Shown: piece by piece, positions 26,183 to 33,035 of the stretch
Layout: each line of letters begins with the position of its first letter
Position numbering within the stretch: the stretch's first letter is position 1
Origin: Frateuria_A sp035944355
Lineage (GTDB): Bacteria; Pseudomonadota; Gammaproteobacteria; Xanthomonadales; Rhodanobacteraceae
Assembly (NCBI RefSeq): GCF_035944355.1
Contig: NZ_DASZBH010000001.1
Coordinates: 95,421 to 159,420, forward strand
Direction: 5' to 3'
Length of the DNA stretch: 64,000 bases
Notes under the pieces: model-generated
The model's input: the letters and a program-made list of their open reading frames with translations, nothing else
The model's database searches: none
What the model was told of the DNA's origin: nothing
Translations under genes and position numbers: made by a program

Positions 26183-26315
26183 GTGGGTCGTCCTTGCGGG
26201 TGGGGCAGGCATCCTAAACCCGGCCCGGGCCGCTGTCGCCTTGAATCGCCGCCGCGCGCACCTACTTCTGGGGCAAGCGGCGCAACGCCGTGACCCTTTG
26301 GAGGAGGACCCGCCT

Positions 26316-26801
26316 ATGAGTTCGAACCGCAACCCGATGTGGAACGCCGCCAGCGCATTCCCCGAGGAAATCCGCCATGCCTTCGACCGCTTCTTCCAGC
26401 AGGAAGAAGCCGACGGCTCCAACGTGGTGACCAGCCAGTGGGCGCCGCGCGTGGACATCAAGGAGGAAGACAAGCGCTTCGTGATCTTCGTGGACGTGCC
26501 CGGCGTGGACCCGGCAAACATCGAAGTGAGCATGGAAAAGGGCATTCTGACCATCAAGGGCGAACGCACCGTGCAGAACCAGGAGCAGAACGGCCGGTTC
26601 ACCCGCATCGAGCGAGCGCACGGCACCTTCCACCGCCGTTTCGCGCTGCCTGACAGCGCCGATCCGGAGGGCATCACGGCGGTGGGCCGCCACGGCGTGC
26701 TGGAGATCGTGATACCCAAGCGGGCGGAAACCACGCCGCGGCGCATCTCGATCTCCACCGACCACGGCACCGGCGGCGGCGGCCCGTCCATCAACCACTG
26801 A
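26316..26801 (+). CDS. Hsp20 family small heat-shock protein
   Basis: ATP-independent holdase chaperone (161 residues). The alpha-crystallin domain spans about residues 43-145 with DVPGVDPANIEVSMEKGILTIKGER and the C-terminal GVLEIVIPK motif (IxI/V type, here IVIP). The ATG at 26316 is preceded by GGAGGA. A CTTGAA at 26240-26245 resembles a sigma-32 -35 box, but the -10 match is weak. A dnaJ-like gene follows after 89 bases, a sensible stress pairing. Confidence 0.93.
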   Translation: MSSNRNPMWNAASAFPEEIRHAFDRFFQQEEADGSNVVTSQWAPRVDIKEEDKRFVIFVDVPGVDPANIEVSMEKGILTIKGERTVQNQEQNGRFTRIERAHGTFHRRFALPDSADPEGITAVGRHGVLEIVIPKRAETTPRRISISTDHGTGGGGPSINH

Positions 26802-26890
26802 AGCACAAGCCCTAACGTGTCACTGGCGGCCGCTCGCGGAGCACTTCCGCGGCGGACCGCCTGCCTGTGCAGTCTTGCCGAGGAAGGGCA

Positions 26891-27787
26891 GTGGAATTCA
26901 AAGACTATTACGACATCCTCGGGGTGAAACCCGACGCCAGCGAGGCCGAGATCAAGGCGGCCTACCGCAAGCTGGCGCGGCAATACCACCCGGACAAGAA
27001 CAAGGAAGCTGGCGCGGAGGAGCGTTTCAAGGCCATCAACGAAGCCAACGAGGCGTTGCGCGATCCGGAGAGGCGTCGCGCCTACGACCAGTTGCGCGCG
27101 GGCGGCTACCGCGGCGGCGAGCAGTTCCGCCCACCGCCGGGATGGGGGCAGGGCGGCGGCTACGATTTCGGCGACGCCGGGGACGGGGATTTCAGCGATT
27201 TCTTCGAAAGCCTGTTCGGCCGCGCCGGCGGCGGTCCCCGCGGACAGCCGCGCCCACGCCGCGGCCGTGACATACAGGCGCAAGTGCAGATCGACCTGCA
27301 GACGGCGTTCGACGGCGGCCGTACGCGGCTGGCGCTGCAGGGCAGCGGGCAGGAGCGCGTGCTGGAGGTGAAGATCCCCGCCGGCATCCAGTCCGGCCAG
27401 GTGATCCGGCTCGCCGGCCAGGGCCAGGCCGGCGCGGCCGGAGGTCCGGCGGGCGATCTGCTGCTGGAAGTGACGATCCGCGACGACGCGCGTTTCCGGC
27501 TGGACGGCCGCAACGTCCTGCACGTGCTGGCGCTGGCGCCATGGGAGGCCGCGCTGGGCGCAACGGTGCCGGTGCCGACCCTGGCCGGTACGGTGGACCT
27601 GCGCATTCCGGCCGGCTCGCAGTCCGGCCGCAAGCTGCGGCTGAAGGGCCGCGGCTTGCCGGGCCACCCGGCCGGTGACCAACTGGTGGAACTGTCCATC
27701 CGCGTGCCGGCCGCCGAAAGCGAGGCCCAGCGGGAGGCCTACGAGGCGCTGCACAAGCAGTTCGAGGGTTACGACCCGCGGGCCTGA
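26891..27787 (+). CDS. cbpA: DnaJ-type co-chaperone, CbpA-like
   Basis: J-domain protein of the class without zinc finger (298 residues). J domain at 1-70 with HPD at residues 33-35, Gly/Phe-rich linker with Arg/Gly stretches (about 75-130), then two C-terminal substrate-binding domains with VKIPAGIQSGQVIRLAGQG and LRIPAGSQSGRKLRLKGRGLPG. Length matches E. coli CbpA (306). The start is GTG at 26891, preceded by GAGGAAGG. It stimulates DnaK; no dnaK is nearby. Confidence 0.9.
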   Translation: MEFKDYYDILGVKPDASEAEIKAAYRKLARQYHPDKNKEAGAEERFKAINEANEALRDPERRRAYDQLRAGGYRGGEQFRPPPGWGQGGGYDFGDAGDGDFSDFFESLFGRAGGGPRGQPRPRRGRDIQAQVQIDLQTAFDGGRTRLALQGSGQERVLEVKIPAGIQSGQVIRLAGQGQAGAAGGPAGDLLLEVTIRDDARFRLDGRNVLHVLALAPWEAALGATVPVPTLAGTVDLRIPAGSQSGRKLRLKGRGLPGHPAGDQLVELSIRVPAAESEAQREAYEALHKQFEGYDPRA

Positions 27788-27861
27788 TGCCTCTGGGCGG
27801 GCGTGCCGGGAGGTGGCGCAAAAACCGGCGACGGGCGAATGCGCGGCTTACGGTCCTTCTG

Positions 27862-27889
27862 GAGCCCTCTCCCGCAGGGGAGAGGGCTC
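27862..27889. repeat. Perfect 12-bp palindrome between cbpA and pilH
   Basis: GAGCCCTCTCCC (27862-27873) pairs with 27878-27889 across a GCAG loop. It lies between two convergent genes and could stop transcription from both sides, but lacks a T tract. It has the CCCTCTCCC/GGGAGAGGG core shared with the repeat family near 2341, 18490 and 59950. Confidence 0.65.
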
Positions 27890-27898
27890 GAAAGCGGT

Positions 27899-28264
27899 TC
27901 AGGCCGGCAGCAGCGGCTTGATCGTGGCGATCAGTTCGTCTTCCTTGATCGGCTTGGTCACGTAGGCCTTGGCGCCTTGGCGCATGCCCCATACGCGATC
28001 GGTTTCCTGGTCCTTGGTCGTGACCAGCACCACGGGGATGTGGGCGGTATCGGGGTCCTTGCTGATCGTGCGGGTGGCCTGGAAACCATTGAGGTTGGGC
28101 ATGACCACGTCCATCAGGATCAGGTCCGGACGCTCGCGGCGGGCCACCTCCACGCCGGCGGCACCGTCTTCCGCGGTCAGCGCCTCATGGCCGAGCTTCT
28201 CGACGATGCGCTTGAGGCCCAGCAGCTGCGACGGGGAATCGTCGACGATCAGGATTCGTGCCAT
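27899..28264 (-). CDS. pilH: Response regulator, PilH-like (single receiver domain)
   Basis: A 121-residue stand-alone receiver with Asp8/Asp9, phosphoacceptor Asp52 (LILMDVVMP), Thr82/83 and Lys104 (YVTKPI). The sequence MARILIVDDSPSQLLGLKRI and VTTKDQETDRVWGMRQGAKAYVTKP is very close to PilH of the Pseudomonas type IV pilus (twitching) chemosensory system. No pilG, pilI, pilJ or chpA is adjacent, so it is separated from its usual partners. No good ribosome-binding site is seen before the ATG at 28264. Confidence 0.85.
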   Translation of the reverse strand: MARILIVDDSPSQLLGLKRIVEKLGHEALTAEDGAAGVEVARRERPDLILMDVVMPNLNGFQATRTISKDPDTAHIPVVLVTTKDQETDRVWGMRQGAKAYVTKPIKEDELIATIKPLLPA

Positions 28265-28338
28265 GAGGTTTGGGGGTTCCCTAGTAGTTGTCGTGAATTC
28301 TATGCCGCGCGCGGGGCGCTTCCAAGCGTGGCGTGGGC

Positions 28339-29343
28339 TCAGGCGCCGCCGATGCGCACCAGGGTGCGTCCGAAGGATTCGCCGGCCAGCATGTGTCCGA
28401 AAACCTCCGGCAATGCTTCCAGCGTCACCTCCCGCGTGGCGATGCGGTCCAGGTGGCGGGGCTTCCAGTCGTCGGCCAGGTGCTGCCAGATGGACTCGCG
28501 CAGGTCGCGTGCGGTACCGGCCGAGGCGACGCCGAGCAGGCTCACGCCGCGGATGATGAAAGGCATGACGGTGCCGTCGAAGGCGATTCCGCCGGCGTTG
28601 CCGCAGATGGCCACGTTGCCGTAGGGCGCGATCAGCGGCAGCAGCCCGGCCAGCATCGGTCCGCCGACGTTGTCCAGCGCGCCGCCGAAGCGCACCGAAT
28701 CCATCGGCTTGCCGCTGAAGGACAGCTGGCGGCGGTCGATGCATGCGCTGGCACCGAGGCTGCGCAGCGCGTCGAAATGGTCGGTCTTTCCGCTGATCGC
28801 ATGCACCTCGTAGCCGGCGCGGCTGAAGATGTCGATCGCAAGCTGGCCCACGCCGCCGCTGGCACCGGTGATGGCGACGGGCCCGAGCTCCGGACTCTGG
28901 CGGTTGTCCTGCATGCGCGCGAGCGCGAGGGCCGCGGTGAAGCCGGCGGTGCCCAGGATCATGCTCTCGCGCAGGGACAGCCCCTGGGGCAAGCGGATCG
29001 TCCAGCGCGCATCGAGCCGCGCGTACCGGGCATAGCCGCCGTCGCGCGTCTCGGACAGGCCGCTGCCGGTGCACAGCACGGGGTCGCCTTCCTTGAAGGC
29101 CGGGTCGGTCGAGGCCACCACGTGGCCGGCCAGGTCGATACCGCCGTTCAACGGGTAGCGGCGCAGGATCTTGCCCGTGCCGGTGCCGGCCAGGGCGTCC
29201 TTGTAGTTGACCGAGGAGTACGCAACCTCGACCAGCACTTCGCCCGGCGTGAGCGCATCGGCATCCATGGTTTCGATGCCGCTGCGGTAGCCGGCGCCGT
29301 CGCTGTGGATGCGCAGGGCGCGGAACGGGGTGGTCGGGTTCAT
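28339..29343 (-). CDS. YhdH/YhfP-type quinone oxidoreductase (acrylyl-CoA reductase family)
   Basis: Medium-chain dehydrogenase/reductase without zinc sites (334 residues). Segments ALRIHSDGAGYRSGIE, YSSVNYKDALAGTGTGKILRRYP and the NADPH-binding VAITGASGGVGQLAIDIFS match the YhdH/AcuI group, some of which reduce acryloyl-CoA. A strong AGGAGG lies 8 bases before the ATG at 29343. It is followed on the same strand by pilH (75-base gap) and preceded by the LOG gene (19-base gap). Confidence 0.9.
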   Translation of the reverse strand: MNPTTPFRALRIHSDGAGYRSGIETMDADALTPGEVLVEVAYSSVNYKDALAGTGTGKILRRYPLNGGIDLAGHVVASTDPAFKEGDPVLCTGSGLSETRDGGYARYARLDARWTIRLPQGLSLRESMILGTAGFTAALALARMQDNRQSPELGPVAITGASGGVGQLAIDIFSRAGYEVHAISGKTDHFDALRSLGASACIDRRQLSFSGKPMDSVRFGGALDNVGGPMLAGLLPLIAPYGNVAICGNAGGIAFDGTVMPFIIRGVSLLGVASAGTARDLRESIWQHLADDWKPRHLDRIATREVTLEALPEVFGHMLAGESFGRTLVRIGGA

Positions 29344-29362
29344 GCCTTGCCTCCTGCCGGGA

Positions 29363-29959
29363 TCATGCGTCGATGCTGCGATCATCCACCCATTTGGGCA
29401 GGTAGCGGCCCTCGTAGCTGGCCATCCAGTCGAACAGCGCACCCATGTCGGCGCCGAACCAGACGTCCTCGCGCTGCTCCGGGCGCACGAAGCGCTCGCC
29501 GACCATGTGGTCCATCATGGCGCGCAGGTGTGTGTAGTAGCCGCGCACGTCCAGGAAGGCGCAGGGGTAGCGATGCAGGCCCAGCTGCGCCCAGGTCAGC
29601 ATCTCGAACATCTCGTCCATGGTGCCGAAGCCGCCGGGCAGGGCGACGAAGGCGTCGGCAAGCTCGTACATGCGGGTCTTGCGCTGGTGCATGGTGTCGA
29701 CCACCACCAGCTCGCTCAAGCCTGGATGGGCGACTTCCAGATCGACCAACTGGCGCGGGATCACACCGATGACCCTGCCGCCGGCCGCCAGCACGGCGTC
29801 GGCCACCGTGCCCATCAGCCCCACCTTGCCGCCGCCGTAGACCAGGGCGATGCCGCGGCGGGCCATCTCGGCGCCGAATGCCTGGGCCTGCGCGAGGTAG
29901 TCGGGGTGGCTGCCGCTGCTGGAGCCGCAGTAGACGCAGAGGGCGGTGGGTTGGGGCAT
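29363..29959 (-). CDS. LOG family protein (TIGR00730)
   Basis: A 198-residue Rossmann-fold protein with the family motif PGGFGTMDE at residues 108-116 and the N-terminal VYCGSSSGSHPDYLAQA. LOG proteins hydrolyse cytokinin riboside 5'-monophosphates or other nucleoside monophosphates to free base and phosphoribose; the physiological substrate in bacteria like this one is uncertain. It is 19 bases upstream of the YhdH gene, so the two are probably co-transcribed. Confidence 0.92.
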   Translation of the reverse strand: MPQPTALCVYCGSSSGSHPDYLAQAQAFGAEMARRGIALVYGGGKVGLMGTVADAVLAAGGRVIGVIPRQLVDLEVAHPGLSELVVVDTMHQRKTRMYELADAFVALPGGFGTMDEMFEMLTWAQLGLHRYPCAFLDVRGYYTHLRAMMDHMVGERFVRPEQREDVWFGADMGALFDWMASYEGRYLPKWVDDRSIDA

Positions 29960-30010
29960 GGGGATCCGTCGAACGTGTGGCTCGGGCAGCCTGTATCAAT
30001 TTACGGGCTC

Positions 30011-30153
30011 GTCATTCCGGCAAAGCGGGAATCCATCTTCATGTGGTGCCGAGGCCAAAATGGATTAGTCGCTGCGCTCGCCCTCGAGGCCGGCCTTCGG
30101 CCGTTCTGCACGCTTCGCGCGGGTCCCGCTCTCGCTGGAATGACCCCCGTCGA
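30011..30153. repeat. MITE-like inverted repeat, second member of the GTCATTCC family
   Basis: CGTCATTCCGGCAAAGCGGG at 30011 and CGCTGGAATGACCCC ending near 30148 form the ends. Inside are CTGCGCTCGCCCTCGAGG and GGCCGGCCTTCGGCCG, GC palindromes. At about 140 bp it is twice as long as the copy at 18603. It fills most of the gap upstream of the LOG gene and beyond the lpd terminator. Confidence 0.65.
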
Positions 30154-30166
30154 GGGGGGGCATCGG

Positions 30167-30206
30167 GAAAACAAGCGGCCCGCCCATGTCGCCACGAGCG
30201 GGCCGC
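30167..30206 (-). terminator. Intrinsic terminator after lpd
   Basis: Read on the - strand, GCGGCCCGC (30206-30198) and GCGGGCCGC (30183-30175) form a 9-bp stem followed by TTGTTTT. It lies 19 bases after the lpd stop and ends the sucA-sucB-lpd operon. Confidence 0.85.
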
Positions 30207-30224
30207 CTCGGCCTTGCAGGGCGG

Positions 30225-31652
30225 TCAGTTGCCCTTGTGGATGGCGCGCTTGTCGACCGACAGCGCAGCCTCGTGCACGGCCTCGGACAGGGTCGGATGG
30301 GCGTGGACGATGCGCGCCAGGTCCTCGGAGGAACCCTTGAACTCCATCGCCACCACGCACTCGGCGATCAGCTCGGACACGCCCGGGCCGACCATGTGCA
30401 CGCCCAGGATGCGATCGGTCTCGGCGTGGGCGAGCATCTTCACCTGGCCGATCGCCTCGTTCATCGCCACCGCGCGGCCGATGGCGGCAAATGGGAAGGT
30501 ACCGACCTTGTAGGGCACGCCCTCGTCCTTGAGCTGCTTCTCGGTCTTGCCGGCCCAGGCGATTTCCGGCTCGGTGTAGATCACCCACGGCACGGTGTCG
30601 AGGTTGATGTGGCCGGCCTTGCCGGCGATCCACTCGGCCACCGCGACGCCTTCCTCGGAGCCCTTGTGCGCCAGCATCGGGCCGCGCACCGCGTCGCCGA
30701 TCGCCCACACGCCGTCCACGCCGGTGTGGTTGTGTTCGTCGACCACGATGCGGCCGCGCTCGTCCAGCTTGACGCCGGTATCGCCGGCCAGCAGGCCGTC
30801 GGTGTAGGCGCGGCGGCCCACGGCCACCAGCAGCTTGTCGACCACGAGGCTCTGCTCGCCGTCCTTGTCGGAGTAGGTCAGGTGCACCCCATCCTTCTTG
30901 ACCTCGGCCTTGGAGACCTTGGCGCCGAGCTTGATGGCCAGGCCCTGCTTGGTGAATTCCTTCAGCGCGATCTTGGCGACGTCCGCATCGGCGGCGCCCA
31001 GGAAATCGGGCAGCGCCTCGAGCACGGTGACGTCCGAACCCATGCGCTTCCACACGCTGCCGAGCTCCAGGCCGATCACGCCGGCGCCGATCACGCCCAG
31101 GCGCTTGGGCACCTCGGTGAAGTCCAGCGCGCCGGCGTTGTCGACGATCGCCTTGCCGTCGAACTTGGCGAACGGCAGCTCGATCGGCACCGAGCCGGAG
31201 GCCAGGATCACGTTGGTGGCGCTCAGGGTCTGCTTGGAACCGTCCTTGCCGGTCACCTCGACCTGATTGCCTTTGAGCAGCTTGCCCTTGCCGTAGAAGG
31301 CCGTGACCTTGTTGGCCTTGAACAGCTGGCCGATGCCGCCGGTGAACTGCTTGACGATCTTGTCCTTGCGGCCGATGAAGGTGCCCAGGTCGACCTTGGC
31401 GCCTTCCACGCTGATGCCGTGGACGGGGAAGTTGTGCGAGATGTTCCAGAACTGGCGCGAGGAATCGAGCAGCGCCTTGGACGGGATGCAGCCCACGTTG
31501 AGGCAGGTGCCGCCCAGCGCCTGCTTGCCGTCCTTGCCGGTGAAGTCGTCGACACAGGCGGTCGAAAGGCCCAGCTGCGCGGCGCGGATCGCGGCCACGT
31601 AGCCGGCCGGGCCGGCGCCGATGACGATGACGTCGAATTGTTGGTCACTCAT
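30225..31652 (-). CDS. lpdA: Dihydrolipoyl dehydrogenase (E3)
   Basis: FAD flavoprotein that reoxidises the lipoyl group of E2 and reduces NAD+ (475 residues). FAD motif GAGPAGY at 12-18, redox-active Cys50 and Cys55 in GGTCLNVGCIPSKAL, NAD-binding GAGVIGLELG, and the C-terminal HAHPTLSEAVHEA with the catalytic His. As the third gene after sucA and sucB it is the E3 of the 2-oxoglutarate dehydrogenase complex; it may also serve others. AAGGA precedes the ATG. Confidence 0.97.
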   Translation of the reverse strand: MSDQQFDVIVIGAGPAGYVAAIRAAQLGLSTACVDDFTGKDGKQALGGTCLNVGCIPSKALLDSSRQFWNISHNFPVHGISVEGAKVDLGTFIGRKDKIVKQFTGGIGQLFKANKVTAFYGKGKLLKGNQVEVTGKDGSKQTLSATNVILASGSVPIELPFAKFDGKAIVDNAGALDFTEVPKRLGVIGAGVIGLELGSVWKRMGSDVTVLEALPDFLGAADADVAKIALKEFTKQGLAIKLGAKVSKAEVKKDGVHLTYSDKDGEQSLVVDKLLVAVGRRAYTDGLLAGDTGVKLDERGRIVVDEHNHTGVDGVWAIGDAVRGPMLAHKGSEEGVAVAEWIAGKAGHINLDTVPWVIYTEPEIAWAGKTEKQLKDEGVPYKVGTFPFAAIGRAVAMNEAIGQVKMLAHAETDRILGVHMVGPGVSELIAECVVAMEFKGSSEDLARIVHAHPTLSEAVHEAALSVDKRAIHKGN

Positions 31653-31670
31653 GGTTTTGGGGTCCTTGAA

Positions 31671-31749
31671 GCGGGAACGGGGAACGGGGAACGGGGAACA
31701 TGGGAATGGCGTGTGGCCGACGTTCCCCGTTCCCTGTTCCCTGTTCCCG
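31671..31749. repeat. Inverted repeat of GGGAACGG units between sucB and lpd
   Basis: Four tandem copies of CGGGGAA-type units on the left (31672-31700) face GTTCCC units on the right (31721-31749), forming a long imperfect stem around a 20-base centre. It occupies nearly the whole 102-base gap, so it lies within the sucB-lpd transcript. It is a relative of the GGGAATCG repeat at 14402. Confidence 0.7.
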
Positions 31750-31754
31750 ATGCA

Positions 31755-32957
31755 TTACAGACCCAGCAACATCCGCTGCGGGTTCTCCAGCTGATCCTTG
31801 ATGTCGACCAGGAACAGCACCGCGTCCTTGCCGTCGATGATGCGGTGGTCGTAGGAGATGGCGATGTACATCATCGGCGCGGCGATGACCTGGCCGTTCT
31901 CGACGATCGCGCGCTCCTTGATCGTGTGCATCCCCAGGATCGCGCTCTGCGGCGGGTTGACGATCGGCGTGGAGAGCAGGGAACCGAACGTCCCACCGTT
32001 CGTGATGGTGAAGGTGCCGCCCTGCAGGTCCTCCAGCGAGAGCTTGCCGTCGCGCGCCTTCTTGGCGTAGTCGGCGATGCCCTGCTCGATCTGCGCGAAG
32101 CCCATGTCCTGCACGTCGCGCAGCACCGGCGTCACCAGGCCCTTGTCGGTGGACACGGCGATCGAGATGTCCTGGTAGCCGTGATAGATGATGTCGTTGC
32201 CGTCGACCGAGGCGTTGATGATCGGGTGGCGCTTGAGCGCCTCCGCGGCCGCCTTGACGAAGAAGCTCATGAAGCCGAGCTTGATGCCGTGGGTCTTCTG
32301 GAACTGATCGCCCAACGACTTGCGCATCTTCACCACCTCGGCCAGGTTCACCTCGTTGAACGAGGTGAGCATGGCGATCGAATTTTTCGACTGCATCAGG
32401 CGCTCGGCGATCTTGGCGCGCATGCGGGTCATCGGCACGCGCTCTTCCGGACGCGCGCCCGGCGTGGGCTTGGCGGCCGGCGCGGACGGCGCCGGGGCGG
32501 CGCCGCCCTTGCCGTAGTTGACCAGGTCTTCCTTGGTCACGCGGCCGTCGCGGCCGGTGCCGGCGACCCTGGAGGGGTCGATGTGCTGCTCGGTCGCCAC
32601 GCGGCGGCCGGCGGGGGAAAGCTCGTCCACGCCCTTGGCTGCCTTCGGAGCCTCGGCCGCGGCCGGCGCCGGGGCGGCGGCCTTGGGCTCTTCCTTCGCG
32701 GCCGGCGCCGGCGCGGCGGCGCCTTCCTCCAGGATCGCGATGACCTGCTGGCTGTTCACCGTGTCGCCGGCCTGGTGCCTGATCTCCTTGAGCACGCCGT
32801 CGACCGGCGAGGGCACTTCCAGCACCACCTTGTCGGTTTCAAGGTCGACCAGGTTCTCGTCGCGCTTGACCGCATCGCCGACCTTCTTGTGCCAGCTGGC
32901 GATGGTGGCGTCGGAGACCGACTCGGGCAGGACGGGGACTTTGACTTCGATGGACAT
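31755..32957 (-). CDS. sucB: Dihydrolipoyllysine succinyltransferase (E2 of 2-oxoglutarate dehydrogenase)
   Basis: Core of the complex (400 residues). One lipoyl domain (1-78) with Lys43 in LVDLETDKVVLEVPS as the lipoylated residue, an Ala/Pro-rich linker, the E3/E1-binding domain (about 112-150), a second linker, and the catalytic domain with His371 and Asp375 in SYDHRIIDGKDA. The ATG at 32957 is preceded by AAGGA; an earlier ATG at 32990 adds non-conserved residues. Position between sucA and lpd confirms the complex. Confidence 0.97.
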   Translation of the reverse strand: MSIEVKVPVLPESVSDATIASWHKKVGDAVKRDENLVDLETDKVVLEVPSPVDGVLKEIRHQAGDTVNSQQVIAILEEGAAAPAPAAKEEPKAAAPAPAAAEAPKAAKGVDELSPAGRRVATEQHIDPSRVAGTGRDGRVTKEDLVNYGKGGAAPAPSAPAAKPTPGARPEERVPMTRMRAKIAERLMQSKNSIAMLTSFNEVNLAEVVKMRKSLGDQFQKTHGIKLGFMSFFVKAAAEALKRHPIINASVDGNDIIYHGYQDISIAVSTDKGLVTPVLRDVQDMGFAQIEQGIADYAKKARDGKLSLEDLQGGTFTITNGGTFGSLLSTPIVNPPQSAILGMHTIKERAIVENGQVIAAPMMYIAISYDHRIIDGKDAVLFLVDIKDQLENPQRMLLGL

Positions 32958-33035
32958 GACGGGTCCTTGGGGGTTGGGGCGCTCGTCCATGGGCGCAGCA
33001 TCTGGCGGCCGTCCTGGCCGCGTGATCCGAAAAGC

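Noticed and set aside
26240..26266. Sigma-32 promoter before hsp20
   Set aside because: CTTGAA is a good -35 but the -10 region does not match CCCCAT at 13-15 bases.
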